In this document: in pieces, positions 11,043-22,705 of the stretch | Layout of the letters: every line of letters starts with the position of its first letter | Numbering within the stretch: position 1 is the stretch's first letter | NCBI RefSeq assembly: GCF_024868665.1 | Contig: NC_079908.1 | Span: 3,560,475-3,624,474 of the forward strand | Direction of reading: 5' to 3' | Source: Triplophysa rosa | Lineage: Eukaryota > Chordata > Actinopteri > Cypriniformes > Nemacheilidae | DNA length: 64,000 bases | Notes under the pieces: model-generated | What the model saw: only the letters and a program-made list of their open reading frames with translations | What the model was told of the DNA's origin: nothing | The model's database searches: none | Translations under genes and position numbers: made by a program

Positions 11043-13021
11043 CAGTGGCCACCCCATTGCCCCCTCAACCAGATAGCCATTTTTAATTATAATAACAATA
11101 TTACTATAATTTTACTATTAAATTAGCATGGAAATTGACGAAGCACAGTTAAAAATAAAATAAACTTGTATAATGTGTTATTTATACTGTAGAATACGAA
11201 CTCAACCCTCTCCTTTACCCACGATGCCACGACTATGCGCAGCCGCAATACCACAGCAAGTGCGTCCTGTTCGGTCTTGTTCAGCCGCTGTAACTTAAAG
11301 AGTTTCATGAAGGAGTAAGATGAGCCCAGTCTCATGAATTGCGTATAAATAACACGCGCGTTGCATTATCGTGAAATACGTACGCCAAAGTTAGATTTTG
11401 CGTGCATATGATACGCCTATTTTTGAGTGCATATGATACGCCAATTTAGCGCACGTGCATATTAACAGGCAATTTGTCTTATTAACCTGTCCCCTAACCC
11501 AAACCCTAAACCTAATGTTAGCGTGCGTGCATATTATAACCTCTACCCAAACCCTAAACCTAACAGTATTATTTTAATTATTTCAGTGTTTCCTCTTCAT
11601 GTACGTTTCAAAATGGCTGCTCTCCAGCGAGGTGCACGCAAACATTGGCGTATCATATGCACGCAAAATCTAACTTTGGCGTACGTATTACACGTGTTAT
11701 TTAAACGCAATTCATGAGACCGGGTTGGTAAGATGGGAGACGAAACTCATAAATAAATTGTATCAAGCTCAGATAGTCACCTTTAATGCTAGGCTGTAAC
11801 TCGCCAAAAAACTAAAAGAAGAAGAAGATCAGATAATACGTTACTGTTTGGCTAACTGAGATTAGGCTAGTCGCTAAGGCATACTGGATTTAAATGTAGC
11901 TTTTTCTTTTGCTCACATGTTGCTCGATCACTATACATTTTTGTTAAGTTAGGTTTACATGTAAAACTATGCAATATGATTATTCGATGATGTGATGTGA
12001 TGATTGACACACTGGTAATTTAGGCTTAAACATCAAACATTGCATTACATGACTTAATTACGTATTTTTGTGTAAACACAGCTCATACCTTAGAAATGGT
12101 ATCACAGAAAATTTTAGTGGTTTTGAAACCTTGACTCTTTCAAACCTCGGTATACCTTGAAACCGGTATTCGGTCCATGCCTACTGGTAACCATAGCGAC
12201 GCAAGTCATCTCGCAGCTGTGAATAGGAATTTAACCCATTGCTATCTGCTCTTTTTTGGCTAAAGACTCGTTTTGTCCACTGACAGACGCGCTGTGTTTT
12301 GTTTGCTCCGAAAGCTGCTTCACAGAGCGCTATTTTGAAGTGTTGCCATGTTCGCTTATTTTTATGTGCATCTCAGTTTATTTTTCGCTCTTAGATCATA
12401 AAGCTTGGCACTTTAGCTGTTAAAAATGATCAGTTGCAGATATCTTAGATTTTTTAACTTAAACTATTTGGATATGAGGTTTATTTTCGGCTTGTCTTTG
12501 TTTGCCGTTTTTTCTACAAAGATCTGGCAACACTGTCACTTTAGCGAAGGGCTCGAGAGAGCGGTACAGACAAAGACACATCTCTGATGGGCTGATAACT
12601 ATTGTGGCATGTTCCACTGATAACTGCAATTTGCATTACTGTAAAATGCATCCAGGAGTTGCAATTTTCTTTTGAATCAGAGTTGCAAGACTTGCACTTT
12701 TCTTGAAATGTACTGCAACAGTGCAATGACAGTTTAACTGTATGTCGGGGTTAAGCATCCTTTTTTTTCTTGTATACTCTTATTTTTACTGTATTTGCAC
12801 TCCAAATAAACATGAGGGTAATTGCAGATGAATTGTGGAGTTTTCTATTTGTCTCTAAATAATAAATAGTAATAACTGTATGCTCTCAGTATTAATGGCA
12901 ATGCCAAAACTGTTGCCTACCATTAGATTTAGGCATAGTAAATTTTTTGTACTGTGCCACCCTAACATTTATACTGTTCCCATTTGGCCACCCCATAAAA
13001 AAGATCCTGGGGGCGCCACTG
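11043..13021. mobile_element. hAT-type element with perfect 8-bp target duplication
   Basis: Ends are CAGTGGCCACCCC and, on the right, GGGGGCGCCACTG (inverted). The 8 bases before (11035-11042) and after (13022-13029) are both catgcatg, an exact duplication; note that the word is itself palindromic. The 2-kb interior has no transposase frame and contains a younger MITE (11325-11727) and, near 12060-12185, words like ggtataccttgaaaccggta that look like a fragment of yet another element. Confidence 0.8.
11325..11727. mobile_element. MITE with long terminal inverted repeats and 10-bp target duplication (Mutator-like)
   Basis: Both ends read gtctcatgaattgcgt, then aaataacacg, tacgtacgccaaagttagat and tttgcgtgcatatgatacgc, giving inverted repeats of roughly 90 bp. 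gtaagatgag (11315-11324) and gtaagatggg (11728-11737) match at 9 of 10 positions. A 9-10-bp duplication plus long inverted repeats fits the Mutator superfamily. The centre holds telomere-like ccctaaacctaa words. No coding. Confidence 0.75.
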
Positions 13022-13495
13022 CATGCATGTACACTGTACGATGATGATACCTCCTGAATTTTAGGCTACAGCGCAAGTTAGAAGACATCATCAGCGTTCC
13101 GTGCGCAAATTGTAAACAAACACAAATTTGGCAGTTGTGCTTTTCATGTGTGCTGGAAAAAAAATGGTGGCAGCGGAAGAGAGCAATATTTTTTTTTTTT
13201 TATATTTTCGCCTATATCGCATTTAACTTTTTATGCCATGTAGTGTGTTGATCAATACGTCATTTCATATTGCATTTTTATTGGCTACTCGGTAGGCATA
13301 CGTCGTACGAGCAGGCTAAATTTCTGAAACTGCCAAAAAATGATCGCACGCTGTCTTTGATCGCAAGACCCTGACAATGGCCATCTTTCAGTCTTTCTCA
13401 CTGTACGACGTAGGACCAGCGTTTAGGAGCATTGACCAAAGAAATCGCCACGGTTGTCATCTTTTGTCTGGGACAGCCCAAAATCGTACAATCTG

Positions 13496-14440
13496 AACCC
13501 GAATTAAGAATGTTTCGTAAATGCAGCCCCAGATGTTTCGTCGCTCCCATCATTAAAACACATTAAACTAACAGGAAGCTCTTAGAAGGGCAGCAGTGCG
13601 ACTTAAATCCATCAGTTGCTATCAAAAAACTTCCTGACCAAAGTGCCTCACAATGAAATAAACATCACATATTCATGATGTAATATTGGAAAGCTTTTTC
13701 CCTATTAATAAATTTAAAAGGAATTCAACTAAACACGTTGCTGACTAATAACATGGATATCCGCCCTCTCTGTTCAACATGTTCAAAAAAACATCTAGTG
13801 ACTAGGTACACCTATTCTAAATATTTAGTGAGTGTGTCTGTTAACGTTTTGTAAATTTAAGGAACAGGAACCACAAGTGATCATTTGCAATTGTGCCATT
13901 TTGAGCAGATGAAACCACCAGTCACTGCAAAAATTTGTAAATTAACTTTTTTTTTCTGGAAGCCTGGAAATAGGTGAATCATAGAAATGAAAGACTGTTG
14001 AACTAGGTATGTAGTATAATTTCTTAAAATAAAAACTTTTCGTGCTGAAAAAATCCATCTAAAATGTCAAACAGACTCATCTTCCCCCGGTTGGTACATC
14101 AAAAACCTTTCAATAAACAGATATTATGTGCGAGTCTGGATAAAAGCTGAATGTTTTGACAACCACTGACAACACACACTTAAGAGCTACTGAAATTATG
14201 TAACAAGTTTGGATTCGCTCTTAGGTATGTGGTAAGTATGAACAACAACTTTGAATCATCTACTCACATTCACGACACTGCACCATTGACCAATATGCCA
14301 TGTCCAAACTAAGCAATTTACAACAGACTAAGGTCAAGTGTTTTTCCCACAGTGTCAGTCAGAAGAAGCCACACCACCTTCACCACTGTCTGTAGCACAG
14401 CAAAACCTTTAATCAGACAATGAACAATAAACATGCTTAC
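13496..14440. other. Non-coding stretch, mainly tmem164 intron 1
   Basis: No exon or repeat end is recognised. Everything to the left of 14441 is intron for tmem164 if the gene continues beyond the window start; none of its further exons could be found. Confidence 0.5.
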
Positions 14441-14785
14441 TTGCACCACTGTGACCACATGGCATGGGTTGAGGAGGTAGATCACAGTCTTTGTGGCGAA
14501 CTTGAACCCGACCTCCACTCCAAAAGTCATGCAAAGGGCCACCAGCAACAGGTTCTTGCCCCAGCTGTCTTCTCTGCCCTTGCGTCCCACATCTTTAGGG
14601 ACATGAATCTTTTTGATGGCCAGCAGCACCTCCAGCACAGAGATGGACACAATGATCAGACTCTCAACAATCCTCTGTTGCGGGGAGATGAAGGCTGCGC
14701 ACTCGGGCCCTCCATTGCCCTCAAACTTGGGGTCCACCCCGCCATACATCCAGTCCAGCAGACTGTAGATGTTATATCGAGACAT
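14441..14785 (-). CDS. tmem164: Transmembrane protein 164, first coding exon (partial gene)
   Basis: This exon encodes residues 1-115 and ends in phase 0 at a good donor (gtgcaa|gtaagc, read on the minus strand). The start is the ATG at 14785: the peptide beginning [19 protein letters not shown] agrees with vertebrate TMEM164, while upstream in-frame codons do not. Two hydrophobic segments are visible (about residues 38-58 and 78-107). TMEM164 is a multi-pass membrane protein reported to act as an acyl transferase that makes ether phospholipids and to affect ferroptosis. The NPCH cysteine (residue 108 here) appears to correspond to the catalytic Cys123 reported for the human protein; that alignment is from memory. 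The segment before it is shorter than in human. Remaining exons must lie left of the window, so intron 1 is at least 14.4 kb. Confidence 0.88.
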
Positions 14786-15364
14786 GTTCCTCTTCTCGTA
14801 TTGGAAAAGGTACGAACAAGACGGAATGAAGGACAGGACGCCGACCTCTTGGCGAAACATTAACTTCAAATCTGTATTCAGAGCAAGAAGGATGAAATGA
14901 TCCAGGAGGCGCCCACCTCAGCCGGAGAGATGCTGCATCAGATCCACGCCGACAATACGATCCTTGATGAGAAAAAAACAGCGATGCGTCTAGATTTATA
15001 ACGACACTTATGAGATGCAACGCACACGGATCATGATCACGACTGGGCGTCAGTCGGTGTATTACGAATTTTGGATTCTTCGTCCGGACTATTCTTCGCC
15101 GAAGCGGATCGTTACACAAAAGCCCCCCGTTTGGCGTCAAACGGCCTTAAACACGACATTTAAATTGTAAAACACTATCGCGACAGACCTGAGACACAGA
15201 TCCAGATAGGTGTAACTCGCGGATGTAAAGCGTCGCGTTGTTAAACGCGCTGAGAGCAGACACAGAGGGTGATGTGTCCGGGTCCATGTGGCCCATTAAA
15301 GATCTTCTCACCATAGAAACGCCGCCCTGTTCACGCGGACACCTCCAAGTCTACGGAGCACAAC

Positions 15365-15427
15365 GCGCATGCGCCGCTGTCAGTTCCTCTTAGACCTGCG
15401 TGCACTCGTTTCCTGAAACGCTATTGG
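15365..15427. promoter_or_regulatory. Likely tmem164 CpG promoter elements
   Basis: gcgcatgcgc (15365-15374) is a palindromic NRF1-type site and ATTGG (15423-15427) an inverted CCAAT box. They lie in CpG-rich DNA (about 14880-15450) upstream of the tmem164 start codon, in contrast to the AT-rich surroundings. The start of transcription is not known. Confidence 0.45.
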
Positions 15428-15559
15428 TCGAACGCGGTGACCACGCGCTTACTTTTTCCACTCGAGAACAAACTTTATTTGCACGAGGGGCAAATAAACA
15501 GAAACATCCTAATTAAAAAGAGCATTTTTCTTTTTTTCTATTATTAACATTTTCTACGC

Positions 15560-15650
15560 TGTTGTTTCTTGTGTCGCTCTTCTCTTCGTTCTAAACTGTC
15601 AAAAATTGATCTGAAACGCGCTATAGAAATATATTTGAATTGAACTGAAT
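15560..15650 (+). mobile_element. LINE 3'-end relic of another subfamily
   Basis: aacgcgctatagaaatatatttgaattgaactgaatg has the form of an L2-type LINE 3' terminus (GCGCTATA..AATA..TTGAATTGAA). Only about 90 bp are recognisable. Confidence 0.5.
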
Positions 15651-18600
15651 GAAAGTAGCCTATATAAATGAATATAAATAGATTCAATAAAACACAGCTG
15701 AAAAGCTTTAAAAGTGTTATAGTTATTTGTGGATTATTCTTCACCCTTTGGGTTTCTTAAATAGTTTCAGCTAAAGTCTTGAGGTCGGTATTATAAGTGT
15801 TGCAAAAAAAAATCCAACAAGAGAGTAGATAGACTACGCGTATTGACAGTAAAACATTTTAAGTATTAGAAAAGTTGTTTTACTACATTTTTTTCGAATT
15901 CATTAATTGTTGCATGTTGTATCAATGAGAAATCTTGTCAACTCACACACTGCTAATTCTTTAAACACGTATTTTGACGTGTTTTGCGGCTTAATATTTC
16001 CCAGATTTACTGATCGCTTGTTAAAAGGCGACCCCTTGTGGTCAATTTAGTTACATTTTTTCTTATTTCTCTATAATATATGAAGGCAAACATAATGCAC
16101 GTTACTCTCTTCAGGAATTGCTGACATATTACTTTCATTATACAGGAGAGAGACTGTGTAAATAGGCCTAATTAAAATACACAGATTTATTATAATAACT
16201 TGTGATGTTGAGGTGTGAGTATTGGTATGGAGGACCAAATGCTGCTAAATTAAAATGACTAAATGTACAATGGTAGAAACACGGTCAGTGTGAGATTCTG
16301 AAATTAACAATGACTTTGAAATTTCAATTCAAATCCAGAATTGGTACACACGTTTATCCAAAGAACTTCGTTGCATGTATCCATTTTATCCCTTTCTGTT
16401 ACATGCGTTAGTTGAGCTACAAAAACCTAATGGGAGCAAACATGATGCAGAATTGTAATTCAAATGTAACTGCATTAAGATACATTTTTGATGTCATTTT
16501 ACGAAAAAACCTGAGCATCAAATTTACTGATACATGTTTATTATTTTTACACTTATCACATTTTAATATCAACATTTGTTGACAAAAAATTGAAAGTTAC
16601 AAAGTGCAAAAATGTTATATGTTATTTTGTGATACGGAAAAAATAACATTTTGTTTTGACAGTTTTGTCTCTTTAGAGAAATTTAAATAAAACCCTATAT
16701 TCTATGTATAAAGGAATATATTTTTGTTTTATAAAGCATATGAATCAAGAATTATTGACCATATTAGACATGTTTCATGTTATGTTTTGTTCTCTCTAAT
16801 CTTTGATTTTTCGTTAGTACTCCTACAGTAAGATTTAAAGAAGAAAATATATACTAAATAAATGTGCATCATCCAAAAAGCAAACAACATGGTCACTGGT
16901 AAATCTTGTGCACTTAAATATTTTTTTTAGTGTCTGTTAGTGGAACCTTCACTGGACTGCACATCTGGGAAAAAAAAACACAACTGTATTGTGTTAGTAA
17001 TAAGAATTTAGATCCTAACTTGAATGAGATTGCAAAATGTTGCAATCTCATTCAAGTTAGGATCTAAATTCTTTTTTTCACAATGGCATTGTGGACAATG
17101 ATATGAATTATTTATTATAAGCAGCTGTTATAAAGAGTGAATAAACTCATGTGAGACAGCAGAGCAACATCATAGAGACAATAGTGATGGGAAAGACATA
17201 AATAATGGACTGGGATGCTTGAATATAGAAGTGTAGTATTACTGCATAAGTTCCCTTTTCTGAAATAAAATAAACAAGTTAAAACCTTGTTAAATAACAG
17301 TAACAAGCAACAATTATTTATTGAGTATATGATCTTGATTCGATTTCTGTTGCTTAAATAAACATTTTTATTTACAGGTCTTTATATAGAATATTTCCCA
17401 TCGCATTCAATATTTTACCTGCACTGTCAGCATTCATGCTCTCTGAATCTGCATAAATCATAACATTTCCAGTCTTTGAAGTTTTACTCAATCTGTATGA
17501 TGATATTGTCTAGACGTCATCCTGCGATGTCTTAAGAGACACATTTCTCTTGTTTATTTAAGGGACATGCAGTGATTTCATCAACTTGCGTCAGTAAGGT
17601 CAGAATAAGACGGATGCTGCATATTAAAGATAAAGCCATGTTGCATGAAAAAGGTGAAAGTTTGCTGAAATTTCCAGTTCATGACAAATCAGTGTTTATG
17701 ACATTATGAAGACGATGTCATAATAGAAAGGAATGTACTTTCTCCCTGGACATTTTACACTGATGTAATATGTTAAACATGTGACAATACAGCACAAATG
17801 ATGAATACACACATATCATATTTAAAATATTTCTTTTTGTTTATTTCAAATTTACAACAGACAAGGAACACTCCTATGAACACAACCACCAAAAATTTAC
17901 TTAATTTGAAAAATTTACTAACTAACTATTAACACTTAAAATTTTTCAATTTAATTAATTTTTTTGTCATTTTATAAAAGTGACTTTAGAAAATTAATGT
18001 CTTCGCCCTTTATTAAAGCAAATTATTATTGTAAATGTATAAAAAATGTGTGTTGCATAGTTGTGCTTGGAGAGTAAACTGAAGCTCAGCTTGGTTAAGA
18101 ATGTTACACACAACACATACAACTAAACTTATTATTATCGTAGTCAAAAAATATATATATATATTGAAAACGGATGAAATTAAGTGTATGCTTTATTTCC
18201 TGTGAGATTTTTGTTTTTTAATGCATTTTGTGCATATTAGAAATAAACTCATATTGTTATGCTGTAGTTGCATGTACTGCTAAATCATTTTGTAAATACT
18301 ATTTTCTTTCTCATCTCTATTGTGAATTTGCTTGCAAAGAAAAGCAAGTACATACAGTATCTTCATAGGTTGTGGGAGGCCAATTACTCTGTAAAGATGA
18401 CCTTCATTGAGTTACTGGCATTGGCTCCACTGGGGTGGGGAGAAAACACAGTTTTTTTTCTGTGCTTTTCAATATAGATTTATTGAAACCACAAATCTGC
18501 CCCTACGGAGTCTGTGAAAGACTGGGGGCAGAATGCCGCATATGGTGTCCTGGTTTATCCTTCATGATTATAACTCATGCAATAGTCTTATATTAAATAC

Positions 18601-21600
18601 ATTATGATATGTATAATAATCATACCAATAAGTACAAATAAATAAATACATACAATAAAAAATTAGTTGATCAGGAGTCTTAACATTTGGATTCAACTAA
18701 TTTCACTGTTGTGCTGTTAATGTATCAAGATATTTTTCCCCAGGCATTTTCCCGTTGTCACTTCATGAATAAGAGATATTAACATGGCCCCAGATAACTG
18801 ACAGCTGTTTAGATAAAGCAAGATATCAAGATCTTTTGAAGTTATGCATTTATATCGTCACGTATGTCTATACATGAATATAACGTGAACAGCAGACTTT
18901 GTAGCTGTGTTTTTGTATGATCTGTCTTCAAGCTTTTTTCTCCAAGGCAACATCCTAAACAATAAGCAAGTAAAGAAAAAAAGGCCCCGCCCACAGTTAT
19001 GACGGGTAGTGATGATCATCGCGCTCACTTCCTGTACGCCACACTCGCAAACTTCCTCCCTCTTTTAGATGGCAGGGTTATTTATGATTCACGAAAATGT
19101 TTATGCAAATATAAGCCTTAAAAGGGACAGTTAGAATTGAATTTGAGAAAAAATGGTGACATCAGTACAAAAGCCACATTAGGTCAAATAAGTACAGGAC
19201 AGGATTATGTAATAGTGTAACACAAAGACATCTGTCTCTAGATATAGCTGTTTTATATTCTTTTCTTTCTGTTCAGTAGAGAAAGCATGGAAAGTACTTT
19301 TCGGTTGACAGGTTTATCAAGTTTTTGGGTTCATGAGCTATATGAATAAATATAAATTAGACAACAAACTTATGTCTGTCTCATAATATTTGTCCTCATT
19401 ATGTATGAATTCAATTTGAATGTATGAGTTTCCCTAAGACATTTTTACAACATTTTGATTAAATAAAAGTAAAGTATTTAGAAGCTCATTACGATAATGA
19501 AATAAGGATCTTAATAAAGAAAAAATTGTTACACAGATGAGAATGAAAGAAAATTATAGTTTTTCATTACAATAAAATATTATTTCATTAATTAAGCCTG
19601 TTTTATTAAATAAAAAACAGATGTTCCTTTTTTGACCATATGAAATCACAAAGCTCCTAAAGAATTTATGCAACACTCTGTTCCTTATTGTCTTTTCATT
19701 TATGTTGTTGTTTTAAAAAAACACATGTAGATAGTGTTTTTATACATTAATTTATTTACAACGATCAATACTTTTTGTTGTTAAAAGAATATTTAAAGAT
19801 GAATTATGATTTGAATCATAGTCACACCATTCATGATTTCTACTTAAATATTTCTTAACTTTTGCCAATATTAGGGTGCGCAAACACATTTTTTGCTACA
19901 AATTTCTAGCACTTATTCTAACAAATCATATCATAAAATCATCATAAAATGTTTTCATAATTGTTAGTCTAAATAGCTTTATACCAGCTTCCCTGAATGT
20001 TTCAAACGGAGGAGATTTGTAAACCTAAATATTTAAAAAAAACATTTTTGTTTACGTATTTATTTAAAACGTGTTGGCGTGTATACACATTACAACAGAT
20101 CATTGCTACACAATGATCCGGACGTATATATATTGACAAACAAAGAAAACATGAATTTACATTTTATATATCTTTAACTTGCTGTAGTGAATTATTAGAT
20201 TAGAGCAAACGTAGATGATTATTTTTCATTTTTCCATTTAAGTTTAAGACTAAATTAGCAAACTTGCACATAGCTTGTTGTGCAGCATCCAGAGACTCCT
20301 GCAAAGGCTGAGACAGCATGATTTCCCAGTACCTCATGAAACATACAGAAAAAAATGACAGATGACTATTATCAACGTTTATTAAATACATTAAACTTTG
20401 AAACGGTGCAAGAGTCCCTGTCCAAGGTATTGCCTGTGACTGAGGTGAGATGATTGTTGAAGAAAAGGGGCTGCCCCTACTAAGCTGACTAACACACACA
20501 ATTCCTAGCCAGGTGAAGGGAGAGACCCAGGGGAAATACATCGAGGGCCACTGATAAACCCTGGCCACCCGCACAGTCCAACAATCTCTCGAAAAGTCGC
20601 ACAGAGGAGCACAAAGGTTTGCCATGTGCAGACACGGCGTGCTGTGGAGCTCTTCTGTGACCGAGGAAGTCGCTTTTTTCCGTATTCTACGAACTCAGAG
20701 TAGACTACAGCAGGAGGAAGGATGTGGAGCAACAAACTGTTTGCGTGAGGCGTCAAGTGAGGAGTTCAGTGGAAATTAGTATATGTGCTGCAGGTAGACC
20801 AGCTCTTTGGTAGCACATGATCGAGTCTGTTGAGTAGGAAGATTTGGCAATGCACAGAACAATGGATGCCGCACAAACATGAAGTAAGTACTTTCTAGAT
20901 GGTCTAAGTGACCTTTTTTAAACAAGATCAAGAAACAACAGGTAATATTCAAGAGCAAGTGATGAAACTGTTTGTATATTTTGGTGTCAATGAATCTTAA
21001 TGTTACTTCTAAAACAATCATGCAACTGAAATTGTGTCTTTGTTAACATGTGCAGAAATGTCTGCTGGAAGACTAATTTACGTTTATGAACCAAACCAAA
21101 GACATTTTCTGGATAATGCTATAAACTGTGTGCAAATATTATGACTAACCGAAGAAGAATACTTTGTCTGTAGAGTTTGTATCCAGCAAGCATGGACCCT
21201 TTTGGGAAAGAACCTAGTGATATGCATGCATAATAAGGGCATGGTATTCCCCCTAACAAACACCATTGGTTTCACTTTTGCTGAAGAGAAAGCCAAGCAG
21301 AACAGCCACCGAAGAATACATGACACTACATTCAATTATTTTTTACCAGTGAACTTTCCAATTATTCCTGTTAAATAATTTATTAACTTGACTTATTTGG
21401 TTTATGTGTTATGTGTTAATCATATTGGACATGCTGTGGGTATTACAAATGCAATCATTCTGGAAGGTTCTGTAATAAATCCTTTCTTCTGTAAGAGACG
21501 TGACGTTCTCATGGACAAAACGGAAATCATTTGCTCACTCAGTACTCAGTGTAGAATCTGTTTGATATCAAAATGCAGCTACATCTGATTACTGGGTCAG

Positions 21601-22672
21601 TATGGATTTCACACACTTCAACCTGAATGATTCCTTCATTGGCTAATAATGGGCCAGGACTGTTTTGTGATTATTTTATGTTTTATAATGTGTGATGTGT
21701 TACACATATCAAAATAAAGAAACTTCAATAAAGTTATATAAGTGAGTCTTGTACATTGTGATGTTTTGCATACATTTTTTTAACAATTAAACAGCTAAAA
21801 ATGAACTCTTTCAAACAAACGAAAAATTTGATTAGTCATTTTTAAGCATCTAAATGTAAGAAATTGCTATTTTAAACAGTTTAAGAATAGGAAATCATAA
21901 AATATTGAAGAAGAAAACATGGAACAAATTACATAAACTGAAAAATATGAAACAATAAGAAATAAAACAAAATGAAAGTACTATACTGCTCTTGAAGCAG
22001 AAAAACAATATCATGTAAAGAAAATACATTTGAATAATATTTAAGATGATATTTGAGTATACAATGTGACTAACAGTGTGACTGTGGTTAACAGTAGTTT
22101 TAAAGCATTTTTTGAAATAATACTAACACTTTAAATTATACATAAATATGCATTTTAATAATAAATTAATTTAAATAATTTCAGCTATGGACTTCTCTAG
22201 TTATTCCATTGCAGACAAACATAGGAAGTGCACAATCTGAAATGCAATTGTGTGAATTTCAAGATCTGTCATATGCAATGTAATCTGGATTCCAAAAATC
22301 AAGTAGCCTACTTGTAATTAGAGTAAACAACATTTTAAAATACTCGTAATCTGACTACAGTTAATTTTTTATGGATTACATGATTACATATTATTCACAG
22401 AATGGCTGTAAATTGCTTACAGTTCAGTGATTCTCCTACATTTTTTATTTCTATTTTTTTCTAAATTTTTCATAATAAACATACCTACCACTTATATATG
22501 TTTGTGATTGTTCAAGTTAGTGAAAGGCAGCCAAAGTGGAGTAGTATGGAGAATTCCACCCTTCGTTTTCCATTTAACGCTCGCTCCTCACAGTCTGTTT
22601 CCGCGCGCTCACTGGAGACGACGCCTCAGATCGTTCCATCGATAGGTAACGTTAAATGCAGTAGAAACTAAC
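15651..22672. other. AT-rich gene-free stretch
   Basis: No gene or complete repeat recognised apart from the hairpin at 17003-17072. A GC box (ggccccgcccac, about 18984) sits in a short GC-richer patch at 18980-19075. Minus-strand frames at 20200-20756 overlap one another, have no recognisable domain and no splice context, and are not called. Confidence 0.5.
17003..17072. repeat. Perfect 33-bp hairpin with 4-nt loop
   Basis: Bases 17003-17035 are the exact reverse complement of 17040-17072, separated by aatg. It is followed by a run of T. It could be a young transposon-tip palindrome, a template-switch product or a hairpin RNA source; no target duplication was seen. Confidence 0.9.
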
Positions 22673-22705
22673 CAGTGTTGGGTGTAACTAGTTACTAAGT
22701 AATTA

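Larger units (their letters stand above)
10955..13495. mobile_element. Outer DNA element of a three-level nest (tentative)
   Basis: cagactgtgcgattt at 10955 and aaatcgtacaatctg ending at 13495 form a 15-bp inverted repeat with two mismatches. Between them lies the hAT element 11043-13021, so this would be the oldest layer. Its own unique sequence is only about 560 bp. Short inverted repeat and no clear target duplication keep confidence low. Confidence 0.4.

Noticed and set aside
11460..11565. Interstitial telomere (ccctaaaccctaa words)
   Set aside because: Only a few degenerate units within a MITE; not a true telomeric array.
14420..14863. 147-codon open frame on the plus strand opposite tmem164
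   Set aside because: Antisense shadow of the tmem164 exon; no domain of its own.
20200..20756. Overlapping minus-strand frames of 141 and 83 codons
   Set aside because: No recognisable domain, no splice sites that join them to anything, and the surroundings are AT-rich repeats-free DNA; could be a non-coding transcript, but nothing supports it.
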